From positions 930,001-994,000 of the forward strand of contig NZ_OU015321.1 in NCBI RefSeq assembly GCF_907163105.1: a stretch of 64,000 nucleotides of DNA. The letters run 5' to 3'. The stretch comes from Cloacibacterium caeni (GTDB taxonomy: Bacteria; Bacteroidota; Bacteroidia; Flavobacteriales; Weeksellaceae). The notes beneath the pieces were generated by a model that was given only the letters and a program-made list of their open reading frames with translations, ran no database searches and was not told where the DNA came from. Made by a program: the position numbers and the translations under genes. Shown piece by piece: positions 11,201 through 17,800 of the stretch. The number at the start of each line of letters is the position of its first letter. Position 1 is the first letter of the stretch.

Positions 11201-12435
11201 TTAGCATCTGGATCACTGGCTGAACCAAATTTAGTACCACTACAAGTTGTTCCAGAAATATCATATTCTACTACTGCACCTACATTATAATTAGCACTGG
11301 TAACATTAGGGAAATCAGAAGCATTGAGATTAAAACAAAACTTCTTATTCACTTGGTCATGTGTACTAGGAACAGAGGAGCTATAGATGATTTTATTGCT
11401 AGAATCGTATAAATTTAAGGTGATTTTTTTAACCGTAGCGCTTATTCCTCCAGAATTAGGAATGGTATAAGTTCCACAAACACTTATAGGTGTGGTAGGA
11501 CAAATTTTATTAAGAGGGTCTAGTTCTACGTTTCCTTGTACATTTTCATTAGAATGCAAAAAACAAATGTCATCTATGTATGCATAACCAAAATGCCCCA
11601 TCAAACCGCATCTAGAAGCTATAAATTCTACGGTAAATTCTTCATTATTAGGAATCGCGGAAATATCCAGCATACCAGACTGCCAGTTGGCGGTATATAA
11701 AGTTACATAGCTACTTCCTCCATCAGGAATTTTAGTGTAAATACAGTTCTTCTCGTCACCAGTTAAACAAAATTCACTTACTACTTCCCTGTTTTTATTG
11801 AGAACTCTGGCTTTAAAGAAAGGCTGATTATCTTTGTGACCACTATCATAAACCGTTTGTAAAACAACTTTAAAATTAAATTTTAAGAAATTTTCATTAT
11901 TCGTTTTATATCTTTTTCCTTGTACAGAAGAACTCATGCTGTACGAATCGGAGTAATTCACTTTTAGTGCATATTGGTCAAATGCTTTAATATCTCCTAT
12001 ATACTTATCAATATAATTAGCAGGAACCGTCGTCGCCATAATATTGGTATTGTTAGGATCAAAAATATTGATGTTTTGATCAGCAACATTGGTAATGGCT
12101 TTACATTCTGTAGGTCCTGATTGATCACCTGTTGTATATAAAAAATGTTTAAGATGTGTATTACCAGAAGTGGTTTCATACTGTTCAAAACCACCATTAG
12201 TACACATCTCTACTGCAGTTGGTACTGCACTACTTTTAGTGACTTTTTTTTGCGCTTGAGCCATTGCACTTTTCCTTTTGGCAATAAGACTTTCGATGAG
12301 TCGAGGATTGGTAATGATTTTACCATTCGCATCATCATAGATTCTAGGAACTGCAATTTCTGGGTTGTTTTGAGCAAAAATTTCTTTTGAAATAAATAAA
12401 GAAAAAAAGAGAATTAAGGAATAAAAATACTTCAT
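5248..12435 (-). CDS. giant SprB-repeat surface protein, T9SS type-B cargo
   Basis: About 2395 residues. I take the ATG at 12435 (MKYFYSLILFFSLFIS, signal peptide) over an upstream GTG. Residues about 30-560 hold a Cys-rich N-terminal module (CTNGGFEQYETT; IDDICFLHSNENVQG) and one Ig/PKD-like stretch. Next come 18 tandem repeats of about 75 residues with the core YSFDGGxTW..N....L.PGxYx..IKN..GCxS (SprB-type), then two WYDS/A-type modules and a degenerate 19th repeat. The last ~85 residues (HVITPNGDHVNDTW ... LTGNLLIKN) are the gliding-motility-associated / type-B sorting domain used by the type IX secretion system. A cell-surface or secreted adhesin is expected. Two Cys per repeat (QPTC and GC) suggest disulphide-stapled domains. 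Confidence 0.93.
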   Translation of the reverse strand: MKYFYSLILFFSLFISKEIFAQNNPEIAVPRIYDDANGKIITNPRLIESLIAKRKSAMAQAQKKVTKSSAVPTAVEMCTNGGFEQYETTSGNTHLKHFLYTTGDQSGPTECKAITNVADQNINIFDPNNTNIMATTVPANYIDKYIGDIKAFDQYALKVNYSDSYSMSSSVQGKRYKTNNENFLKFNFKVVLQTVYDSGHKDNQPFFKARVLNKNREVVSEFCLTGDEKNCIYTKIPDGGSSYVTLYTANWQSGMLDISAIPNNEEFTVEFIASRCGLMGHFGYAYIDDICFLHSNENVQGNVELDPLNKICPTTPISVCGTYTIPNSGGISATVKKITLNLYDSSNKIIYSSSVPSTHDQVNKKFCFNLNASDFPNVTSANYNVGAVVEYDISGTTCSGTKFGSASDPDANPGWDISFMNCSSDCTIDLQSAKIYRCDTNGDGTEVFNLSDLESNLVSSTSGLSFSYFKNYNDAFSNINSITNYTSFNSPSATIYVRVSKSESCFKIIHANVEVKNPTVNISGILNVCSGSTVLTASAGSSYLWNTGEKTQSITVNAIGTYSVTVTDSYGCVNTGSAVIEASQTAVLPTLEVKQPSCNSSTGEIKVTSPASEYSFDNGVTWVKNNTLSNVYPGTYKVKIKTVNGCISYAQLVTIVLPASTYPNYTYKEPLFCGDKGSITITTPAAYYSFDGGATWGTSNTQNGLDPGIYKIMTKDINGCLSYINNVYIYGVSLGYPQYTFVRPACNTKGSITIENQGDLYTFDGGTTWVTSNTLSNLSPGTYSIAFKNNLGCLSDYQYVYLNDYSEMYPDYEIIHPVCGIDGSIIINTPGKEFSFDGGVTWLTTNQKDDLKPGSYQIQVKDENGCLSQKNWVYINTPYLDSPYITLVQPTCTTNGTITVNTLNDFYSFDGGATWTTVNQKSLPPGSYQVLVKNNLGCVSQTNYIYLNNPNIPLTDYTVVQPTCDTKGSITINTVAKEYSFDGGNTWGTSNTLNNLNSYSSYSLRIKSADGCISNDVYVQIMNPRLPNPDYEVINPSCGNIGSIKFNTVADSYSIDGGYTWSTNPVFSPLKEGYYYLVIKNKNGCLSETQFVYLDSENSYMPKVTVTQPSCGTNGSIIIDTVSDFYSINGGSTWVTTNSFTNLPDGYYYVQTKDKNGCISNHNTVYLKEFHLPEPKFTSTQPTCGVGGSITFTTVSDFYSIDGGNTWSTSNTFTNLKAGYYNPRIKNSLGCTSYYSSVYLNEFYLDRPDYSVVQPTCGNTGSITIATVADQYSFDGGSTWTTNPKLTGLKSGNYYLVIKNAKGCTSYAYGLYVNIIEYFLPKPIVKVVQPSCGKSGSISIGTSASQYSFDGGKTFTTNPILTTPSPGSYSIVIKNDLGCVSYPYYVYIKEYFTQSPRVSVVQPTCSSPYGTIYINTPADQYSYDNGKTWTTDNSKANLSGGSYYILTKNAQGCISNASYAYVISPPSIPAAPLVTVKQPSACGVTDGSITINTTASSYSFNDGASWSSVNTKTNLGAGTYIIKIKSNSYSCESLTTVVNLDSGVLITAPTYTATQPTCSVSTGSITITSDGDSYSFDNGLSYIYGNTKTDLLPGTYYIKYRSKNGCTSEAEKVVIQKPSDLPAPQYTVTQPDCSNPLGSITITTPAALYSFDKGVTFTSSNEAKNLGPGTYDLMIKDAAGCISFISSVTVIAKPNITETPKFIVTHPTGCSSNMGSIKITTTANEYSFDDGKTWVNSSSMSLPSGSYYLRIKIGADCPSEKVLAVINAPSDAPKPPKYTVSQPLSCTNAFGNITITDSAAEYSFDDGKTYSSNSTSGNLAPGTYLIKVKNAIGCESNSVSVTINKPTDYPPLPTVTVQQIDCLNASASITVTNSGAKFSIDNGLTWQTSNIFKNLSPNQYKVLIQNSKGCISEVTEVTIDTFVNPTPKPTAPSKQEFCIQDNAKISNLLATGNHLTWYDSLTGGNVLNANTLLTNGNTYYVSQKIGDCEGERIPVSVIIFQTTAPTSDAHQTFCISENANLSKITITGNQIKWYDAVSGGSVLPSSTVLEDAKTYYATQTLNNCESVSRTPVTVSLVASTIVANDYLEKLCDLGNDKKEVINLTQYESKLLANTSGYQFKYYDAKMQVINTISTYSIALGNTDIYVNISTSKGCDKMVKLSFILNEVPTVELPKEIEICSANTITLDAGSGYTQYEWTYNGKFYSDQQWIKPTNTGNYAVKVTNASGCSFRTSTQIISPVIPKIATINITNDTAIIIMESNNAYEYSLDGIHWQNNNLFSNLNNGVHSVYVRIKGKICSITQGSFTIFDIPHVITPNGDHVNDTWKIEGIEVYKGSTVQVFNRHGEIVLQTVIASSFEWNGKLAGRPLPTDNYFYVIKLSDGRVLTGNLLIKNRN
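6670..10672 (-). repeat. in-gene tandem array: 18 SprB-type repeats of ~225 bp
   Basis: The motif YSFDGGxTW and variants recur 18 times at a spacing of about 220-230 bp. Repeats in the middle (for example around 8,400-9,900) are most alike, while those near 6,800 have diverged (FSIDNGLTW). The phase is always a multiple of three, so gain or loss of a unit keeps the frame open. Confidence 0.9.
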
Positions 12436-12749
12436 AAGGAACACTTATTTCAAGTGATAAAAAATAAAAATGGTTATTAGATGAAAAAAATGGAAGAAAA
12501 ATCCATTGCAATATTGATGAAAATAAAAATTTATGTTAGTCTTTTGTGGAGCAATTTCATGATAATTGGTCTTTTAGTTTTTAAAATAATTGATAATTGT
12601 TATGAAAAACACAAATGAGAAATTACCCTCAAAAATAGCTGAATTTCAAGTCCTAAATATACATTTTTTTACCAGTATTTCATTAATTTTTAGAGCAGTA
12701 TATACTGATTAACCTCATGTCTACAGGTTAAGAACAGAAAAGGCAAAAA
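12436..12749. other. intergenic region upstream of the giant adhesin
   Basis: 314 bp with no convincing gene. It contains a 12-bp palindrome CAGTATATACTG (12696-12707) and a small hairpin TTAACCT / AGGTTAA (12709-12731). The hairpin sits just beyond the stop of the lipoprotein gene and could be part of its weak terminator. No strict TAnnTTTG element was found just upstream of the adhesin start. Confidence 0.5.
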
Positions 12750-13214
12750 TTATTGGTACTTGAATAAAATAGGTGTATTTTTTGGAACGTCAAACTCATA
12801 GAGTTCTTGGGTTTTTGCATTGTAAAATAACCATTGAAAAGTTTTCATATTGGTTTTTCCCATCGTAAAAAGGCCAATTTGGGTATAAACTACGCCTTCC
12901 CAATCGGTTTCTTCTACAGAATAGCCCAGCTTCGCTTCAGGATTTTTATGTTGAAATTGTACACCAGTTTGGTTATTTTTATCCAAATAATATTCAACCA
13001 ATTTAGCAATTCTTTTTTGGTAAGCATTACTATATACACTGCGGTCTCGCTTCATTTTAAAGAGTTGTTTATCAAAAACGGTATAACTCAAAACCTGACC
13101 ATTTTTTTGGAGAATAGTATCTGTTTTAATGGGTTCTGATGCTTGTTCAGAAGATTTATTTTGGCAAGAAACCAAAAATGAAATGAGGATTACAAAAGAT
13201 AAAAAGGCTTTCAT
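12750..13214 (-). CDS. hypothetical lipoprotein
   Basis: 154 residues with a signal sequence ending in a lipobox (LISFLVSC, lipidated Cys at 17), so it should be anchored to the outer or inner membrane. The mature part is basic and Lys/Gln-rich (IAKLVEYYLDKNNQTGVQFQHKNPEAKLGYSVEE), with no family that I recognise. It stands alone between two spaces. Confidence 0.7.
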   Translation of the reverse strand: MKAFLSFVILISFLVSCQNKSSEQASEPIKTDTILQKNGQVLSYTVFDKQLFKMKRDRSVYSNAYQKRIAKLVEYYLDKNNQTGVQFQHKNPEAKLGYSVEETDWEGVVYTQIGLFTMGKTNMKTFQWLFYNAKTQELYEFDVPKNTPILFKYQ

Positions 13215-13358
13215 TTTTTCTTTTAAAGGTAAGAAAAATCTAGATTTCAGTTTTATGTTTTTATGAGTTTATTTCAAAATAGATTATTTTACGGCACAAT
13301 CTTTCTTTGCCAATGAAAACCCATCTTAAACAAACTTAAAAATTGAGAGAGTGAGCCT

Positions 13359-13544
13359 TTATTTTTCTATAAAAAACAGAATAACTCCTATAATAATGAC
13401 GATAAGTATCAAAAGTAATCCTGCTATTGTGTTTTTATGACTTTCTTCAGGAGAGTTATTTGCATTCATTTTTTTTAAATCAAACTTATACACAAAAGCA
13501 AGTCTGATAAATAAGCCGAAAAAGCCAAAAATAAAGTCTATCAT
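13359..13544 (-). CDS. small hypothetical membrane protein
   Basis: 61 residues with two hydrophobic stretches, an N-terminal one (MIDFIFGFFGLFIRLAFVY) and a C-terminal one (AGLLLILIVIIIGVILFFIEK), joined by a polar Asn/Glu/Ser linker. I recognise no family. Good start context and an ordinary composition make it plausible. It is the last chromosomal gene before the island's left att site. Confidence 0.5.
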   Translation of the reverse strand: MIDFIFGFFGLFIRLAFVYKFDLKKMNANNSPEESHKNTIAGLLLILIVIIIGVILFFIEK

Positions 13545-13595
13545 TTTTATCTTCGTATTTGTTATTTATTAGAATATGATATTTGGTCTAAGATG

Positions 13596-13790
13596 TCAGA
13601 TGTCGAGAAGTTGCAATCTTTGACATTTCATTTTATTCAACCGAAAACAAGCAAATTTTCACTCCATCACTTCATAACCTCGTCACCTCATACTAAGATG
13701 TCGCGGATTTGTAATCCGTGACATTTCATCAATCAAAAACAATCAAATTTTCACTCCATCACTTCATAACCTCGTCACCTCATAACTATA
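13596..13790. repeat. two tandem ~95-bp intergenic units
   Basis: Each unit starts GATGTCG..., carries a small palindrome (CGGATTTGTAATCCG in the second), then TGACATTTCAT, and ends in an identical 40-bp block at 13653-13692 and 13745-13784. The TTCATAACCTC core of that block recurs near 55,317. These look like dispersed chromosomal repeats and lie just outside the island's left boundary. Confidence 0.7.
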
Positions 13791-13794
13791 TAAC

Positions 13795-13812
13795 CTACTT
13801 CCCGATACAGAA
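13795..13812. repeat. attL-like copy of the mnmE 3' end
   Basis: CTACTTCCCGATACAGAA; on the minus strand TTCTGTATCGGGAAGTAG. It matches 15 of 18 bases of the mnmE end at 33174-33191 and 17 of 18 of the consensus I recall for mnmE-targeting islands such as SGI1 (TTCTGTATYGGKAARTAA). Confidence 0.75.
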
Positions 13813-13850
13813 TCTTAACTTTCTTTTATTAATAATACTTTAACGGAGTA

Positions 13851-13871
13851 AAGGTGTACAAAAGTGGTACA
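13851..13871. promoter_or_regulatory. candidate integrase arm site, left end
   Basis: AAGGTGTACAAA (13851-13862), followed by the degenerate GTGGTACA (13864-13871). The same GGTGTACA core occurs four times just inside the right end (33016-33078). This shared motif at both ends is what integrase arm binding would leave. Inference only. Confidence 0.45.
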
Positions 13872-13876
13872 GAATT

Positions 13877-13900
13877 AAGATGCCGCAACATCTTTTTTTT
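13877..13900 (+). terminator. small hairpin with T-run just inside the left end
   Basis: AAGATG (13877-13882) / CATCTT (13889-13894) with a 6-nt loop, then T6. It could shield the element from chromosomal read-through. Confidence 0.5.
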
Positions 13901-13904
13901 ATAT

Positions 13905-14092
13905 TTTTACTGAAAAAGATTAATATAGCCCAAAGTGGCTAATAAAGAGTAGTTTACAAGAACCGAAAGTGCTATCGGTAACGATTTAGTAATGGTGCTT
14001 ACTGCACTCGCTTTCATCTGATTACCTTGTAAATCATTACCGCAAATTTAATAAAAAAAAGGGTTAAGTCGTAGCGTACTTAACCCTTTTTT
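13905..14092. other. structured intergenic element, possible small RNA
   Basis: No recognised gene. On the plus strand one can draw TAGCC/GGCTA (about 13926-13941), then a long-range stem GTTTACAAG / CTTGTAAAT enclosing ACCGA/TCGGT and GTAA/TTAC hairpins, ending at a very strong terminator. The minus strand has a 36-codon frame (14017-13907, starting MKASAVSTITKSLPIALSV, hydrophobic), which I cannot confirm as a gene. The closed multi-stem form followed by a terminator favours a noncoding RNA. CTnDOT-type elements use a small RNA (RteR) near rteC, but I see no identity with it. Confidence 0.35.
14055..14092. terminator. strong bidirectional terminator
   Basis: A perfect 15-bp stem (AAAAAAGGGTTAAGT, 14055-14069, with its complement at 14078-14092) and an 8-nt loop, with A and T runs at the two sides. 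It isolates rteC at 14252 from upstream transcription. Confidence 0.85.
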
Positions 14093-14251
14093 CTGCTTTT
14101 TCCAATATACATCATAAGGCGTTATAAAATAAATCTTTCCCAATATGGGGACACTATGTGATAATGACTTCAATATTATTTCCAAGTTTTGGCAAATCAA
14201 CAAAGATGTAATTCCGAAACTAATAGTCCCAATATCTAAACGTCTAAACTT

Positions 14252-15097
14252 ATGGAAATCGTGTTGAACAAAATACTATCGGAAATTCAGCATCAGGAAG
14301 ATAAGCTATCTTCTCAAATGATGCAAACTGCGGATGAGGCTTACCAAATGACCTTATTCCTAAAGGAAATGCTGTTTACTATAAAGATGAAAGTCTTACA
14401 GACCGGATTTAAGGACGAACAGCAGGAAATCAATTTTTTCAAGAATATCAAACCGCAGATTTTAGGAAAACTTATTTATTACAATAAGGTATTCCGTGTT
14501 GAAACTACCTGCCCCGTAAGCACCGGGAGAATACACCAAAGTTATTTTGAAAACCAACTGAAAATCCTCAAATCCGAATATAAGGAAAGCATATCCAATG
14601 AAGATTTTTACAGGTACTACCGTGCAGGTAGAACAGACCGTGACCATAATTATTTCAGGCTCGGAAAAATCAATTACCACGATGGTTTAAAAAGTAGTGT
14701 ATTTGAAATTGACTTTAGCTTTTCAACCTATTTCGATAACAAAGTTGCCCATATTATAGCCAATGAATTACTCTATACTTTTTTGCTTACCAAAATAAAT
14801 CCTGAAAAAAATCCCGATACCATTTTAATAAACGGGGATGGAAACAAAGACATTTCGTGGACGAACTCGCAAAATGCACTGATAGAATTGATTTACGCCC
14901 TGTATGTTTCCAAATCTATTGCATACGGGAAAATAGGCATCAGGAAATTAGCATTGATTTTCCAAATCCTCTTCCGAACGCCCCTTAACGATATACATCA
15001 TTCTTTCCACAGAATGAAAATAAGGGCAGGCTCCCGAACGGTGTTTTTAGACCAACTCAAAATTTCCCTCGAAGAATATATGGATAAAGACCTTTAG
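14252..15097 (+). CDS. rteC: RteC-family regulator of conjugative element
   Basis: 281 residues matching the RteC family throughout: an N-terminal coiled helical part, the central FFKNIKPQILGKLIYYNKVFRVET, FYRYYRAGRTDRDHNYF, and the C-terminal SWTNSQNALIELIYALYVSKSIAYGK. In CTnDOT, RteC activates the excision operon after tetracycline. Family members in other Bacteroidetes elements have the same place but unknown signals. No rteA/rteB two-component pair is visible here, so it is probably a relic of an ICE. A terminator follows at 15121. The gene appears intact, unlike the second rteC at 17431-16619. Confidence 0.88.
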   Translation: MEIVLNKILSEIQHQEDKLSSQMMQTADEAYQMTLFLKEMLFTIKMKVLQTGFKDEQQEINFFKNIKPQILGKLIYYNKVFRVETTCPVSTGRIHQSYFENQLKILKSEYKESISNEDFYRYYRAGRTDRDHNYFRLGKINYHDGLKSSVFEIDFSFSTYFDNKVAHIIANELLYTFLLTKINPEKNPDTILINGDGNKDISWTNSQNALIELIYALYVSKSIAYGKIGIRKLALIFQILFRTPLNDIHHSFHRMKIRAGSRTVFLDQLKISLEEYMDKDL

Positions 15098-15120
15098 CAA
15101 TATCAGCACAGGAGGTTGAA

Positions 15121-15148
15121 AGCAGTACACAAAATGTACTGCTTTTTC
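15121..15148 (+). terminator. terminator of rteC
   Basis: AGCAGTACA (15121-15129) / TGTACTGCT (15135-15143) with a 5-nt loop, then TTTTCTT. Confidence 0.85.
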
Positions 15149-15150
15149 TT

Positions 15151-15182
15151 TGCCCATATATGCCAATTGGCATATATGGGCA
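15151..15182. promoter_or_regulatory. 32-bp perfect palindrome upstream of HTH genes
   Basis: The half-site TGCCCATATATGCCAA at 15151-15166 is mirrored exactly at 15167-15182. A looser relative (TGCCAAACCAATG ... CATTGGCA) lies at 15268-15293. It is placed between rteC and the two HTH genes. An operator for a dimeric regulator is the simplest reading, and a recombination or processing site is possible. Confidence 0.55.
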
Positions 15183-15347
15183 AAAGGCTACTACAAAATA
15201 ACCGAAACACACTAAAACCCTTATTAAACAAGGGTTTTTCTCATTGCAAAAAATTTGAAAAAAAGTGCCAAACCAATGGGTACGCATTGGCAGACAAACA
15301 CTGCCACACTTCTGAATTTTGTACTGTGAAAATTAAACAATAGTGCT

Positions 15348-15700
15348 ATGAACATTATAACAGTTGATGAAGAAGTGTGGAAGCACCTCAACGAACGGTT
15401 GAAAGCCATTAGCGAATATATCCTCAAACTGGAAGATACAAGCTACGATAGCTTATGGCTCAACAACCACGAAGTCTGCCAGTATCTCCACATCAGTGAA
15501 AAAACATTGTGGCGTATGCGCACCAACGGGCAGATAGCCTTTTCAAAAATGTACGGGCAGTATTACTATACCATTGGTGCTATAAAAGATATGCTCAATG
15601 CTAAGCCGTGCAGACCACCGATGAATATGTAGAGCAGCTTATGGCGAAAGGCAAAAGCTATATCGAGAAAGGCAGAAAGCTAAAATCAGATAACCATTAA
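15348..15700 (+). pseudogene. excisionase-like HTH gene with a frameshift
   Basis: The open frame gives 94 residues (to 15632) with a helix-turn-helix of the MerR/Xis-like HTH_17 type: LWLNNHEVCQYLHISEKTLWRMRTNGQIAF. After MLNA the frame breaks. One extra A at about 15603 would restore MLNAKAVQTTDEYVEQLMAKG and run to the TAA at 15698-15700, which is the usual C-terminus of the family. So either a one-base deletion in an A-run or an assembly error has cut the last ~32 residues. The helix-turn-helix itself is intact. These pairs of HTH proteins normally control excision or mobilization in Bacteroidetes conjugative elements. Confidence 0.8.
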
Positions 15701-15712
15701 AAGCGTACCCAT

Positions 15713-16021
15713 ATGAATATCGACAAAATGGAATTTGTGGCGTGGATGGAACGCATAATGGACAGGCTGGACATTCTCGGCAACCACATAGACGATTTAC
15801 AAAAGAAGCGCAACAGTATAGACGGCGAAGAATTACTGGATAATCAGGATTTATTGCAAATGCTGAAAATCAGTAACCGTTCCCTGCAACGGTATCGCTC
15901 CATAGGCAAGCTGCCTTATTATACGATTAGCGGAAAACTGTATTACAAGCTGTCCGATGTGCATCAGTTCATCAGGGAAAGTTTTAACCCGCCCTTGCCC
16001 AAACTGGATGCCAATAAGTGA
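15713..16021 (+). CDS. HTH domain protein (excisionase/MerR-like) of conjugative element
   Basis: 102 residues. A helical N-terminus (MERIMDRLDILGNHIDDLQKK) is followed by the HTH_17 domain LDNQDLLQMLKISNRSLQRYRSIGKLPYYTISGKLYYKLSDVHQFI. It is the paralogue and partner of the frameshifted gene 12 bp upstream, and such tandem HTH pairs sit next to rteC in many Bacteroidetes ICEs. Likely a DNA-binding regulator or recombination directionality factor. Base composition here is clearly richer in G+C than the chromosome. Confidence 0.85.
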   Translation: MNIDKMEFVAWMERIMDRLDILGNHIDDLQKKRNSIDGEELLDNQDLLQMLKISNRSLQRYRSIGKLPYYTISGKLYYKLSDVHQFIRESFNPPLPKLDANK

Positions 16022-16106
16022 CAAATGCTGCCTTTGAATGCCACTTAAAGCAAATCAGTGAAGGCTTCCTTTACATTCGACCGTGAAATTTTAAAATTTT
16101 CAGACT

Positions 16107-16730
16107 ATGCGCGAAGAAACAGCAAATAAACAGGAAATGCCCGAACAGCTTTCGGACATCTTACTCGTACTGGATAAAGAGAAAATGAAAATCCAGGCGG
16201 TAAAGAGTATAGACGAAAACGGGAAAATGGAAACCGTTGACCCCACGAAGAAAAATCAAAACCAGTTTATGCGTGTGGATAAAAGCGGTGATTTCTTTTC
16301 CAACTTCTTTTCCAATTTTTTCAGCCAGTTAAAGAACCCTACAAACTTTACTTTCTTCAAAGTGCCTGCCTCGGTTGCTGCTGAAAAAGCAGAGGAATTA
16401 CAAAAGCACGTAGATAAGCCCACTCCACAGGGCGAAAAAGTGCTGAAAGAACACGAAGTGAAAGCAGAACCCCAACCCGATAAAAAACAAGAAAATCAAA
16501 ATAATATGGCAACAGCACAAACAACAACGGAAACAAGCGAATATCGCTACAAGCCGGAGCAGATTGATTGGGACACAATGAAAAACCTCGGATTGAGCAA
16601 AGAGTATCTTGAAAAAAGGAACCTGCTCGTCCATTTTCTTTATCAGGGTTTCACACAGGCTGTCAAGGAATTTTGTTCGGTTTATCTTACGGGCTTTGAG
16701 TTCCATAAACGTGTGGTAAAAATCACCTAA
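16107..16730 (+). pseudogene. 5' part of a DUF3945/DUF4099 gene, fused out of family
   Basis: Residues 1-170 match the N-terminal part of the large DUF3945/DUF4099 proteins of Bacteroidetes conjugative elements (EQLSDILLVLDKEKMKIQAVKS; FFKVPASVAAEKAEEL; YKPEQIDWDTMKNLGLSKEYLEKRNLL). After about 16617 the coding sense changes: the last 37 residues are simply the antisense of the 3' end of an rteC gene. A rearrangement therefore truncated the gene and left a 207-codon chimera. A function for the product is unlikely. Confidence 0.82.
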
Positions 16731-17431
16731 CTCAATATTAAAGGCATCTTCAAATGCTTTAGCAATCAATTTTAAATCTGTATTCCCATTGTTAAATACA
16801 CCGTGGGAGTACAGTGCATATATGAGTTCCGTAAGTGCTGTTTTGCTTGCCGTCCATTTCAACGAATTGTTTGAAACCTTTTTAACATTGACGTTGTTTA
16901 ACCTGTCTTCCAAATATACCTGTATCAGGTCATTGGCAATTATCTTGGCAACCTTGTAATCGTGCGAAGTAGAAAAGCGATGGTCTGCCTCGAAATAAAA
17001 AGTGTCTAACCACAGTCTTATATCGTGCTTCCCCCGTACAAAAAACTTCTCGTCAACGAAAGAATTATTGCTCCGGTAATATTTGTAAAAATCAAGGTTA
17101 TTGTCAAAGAACCTTTTTAGCTTTTTCAGTTCTTTGACAAAATATTTCTTGGTACGCTTATTTCCATACGGTCTTCTCGTTTCGATTTTATAGATGGCAT
17201 TGTAGTAGATGAGCTTTGAAACGATAATTGGCTTCTGATATTTGAAAAAGCGAATTTCTTCATCAACATTCTTAAATCCCCTTTTTAAGACATAATGTTT
17301 TACGTCAGACAGACATTTGATGATAAGTTTATAACTGCTTCAATGCGTTCTATCGAACAGTCTGTTTCAATCTCCAATTCTTTGATTTCGCTTTCCAGTT
17401 TAATCAGTGTTTGGTTATAAAATTTATCCAT
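16619..17431 (-). pseudogene. second rteC copy, frameshifted and rearranged
   Basis: From the ATG at 17431 (MDKFYNQTLIKLESEIKELE) the frame stops after about 43 codons. One extra base in the A-run near 17330 restores KLIIKCLSDVKHYVLKRGFK and a complete RteC-like protein to about 16620 (FFKYQKPIIVSKLIYYNAIY; FYKYYRSNNSF; WTASKTALTELIYALYSHGVF). It is only about 30 percent like the intact rteC upstream, so it is not a recent duplicate. The 3' end abuts the truncated DUF4099 gene in opposite orientation. Part of it also appears as an open frame at 16398-16913, whose C-terminal tail is junction noise. Confidence 0.78.
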
Positions 17432-17464
17432 CCGTTATCTTAAATCTATTTTTTAAACAATAAT

Positions 17465-17523
17465 AGAGAAGCCCAAATACTGTCATATTGGAAAGAAATT
17501 TGCATTTTCGGGCTTCTCTTTTG
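17465..17523. terminator. long-loop hairpin between the two island segments
   Basis: AGAGAAGCCC (17465-17474) pairs with GGGCTTCTCT (17510-17519) across 35 nt, followed by T on the plus side. It may terminate, or mark the border between the ICE remnant and the metal cargo. Confidence 0.35.
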
Positions 17524-17565
17524 GAACTTTGGTTTTTGCTGGATACAGAACTAATAAGTCCACTT

Positions 17566-17766
17566 TTAGTGATAGTGATAGATATAATAGTGTCTAATTT
17601 TTATGTATATCAAAGCAAAAAGACACAGAGCTAAAAATATCCCAAAAAGTATCATAAAGAGCGAAGGTCTTTTCTTCTTCTTCGACAAATTGACATTTGA
17701 GGGTTTAGAAGCTCCGTATCTTTTGTACGGAGGTACTTTTTGATAACTTTTGCCTTTCTTACGCAT
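17566..17766 (-). CDS. small basic single-span membrane protein
   Basis: 66 residues. A strongly basic N-terminus (MRKKGKSYQKVPPYKRYG ... KKKKRPS) is followed by one membrane span (LFMILFGIFLALCLFALIYI) and a His/Tyr-rich tail (KIRHYYIYHYH). I recognise no family. It lies 34 bp downstream of the P-type ATPase gene on the same strand, so it is probably the last gene of the metal operon. The His-rich tail could bind metal, which is speculation. Confidence 0.5.
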   Translation of the reverse strand: MRKKGKSYQKVPPYKRYGASKPSNVNLSKKKKRPSLFMILFGIFLALCLFALIYIKIRHYYIYHYH

Positions 17767-17800
17767 TGTCTGTTTTATTCATCATTAGGATGACCTAATC

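Noticed and set aside
13907-14017. 36-residue hydrophobic peptide gene on the minus strand
   Set aside because: No recognisable start signals or family, and the region has strong RNA-like pairing; kept only as an alternative within the structured element.
16398-16913. 171-residue protein on the minus strand
   Set aside because: Only its first ~100 residues are RteC; the rest is the antisense of the DUF4099 gene. It is part of the broken second rteC.
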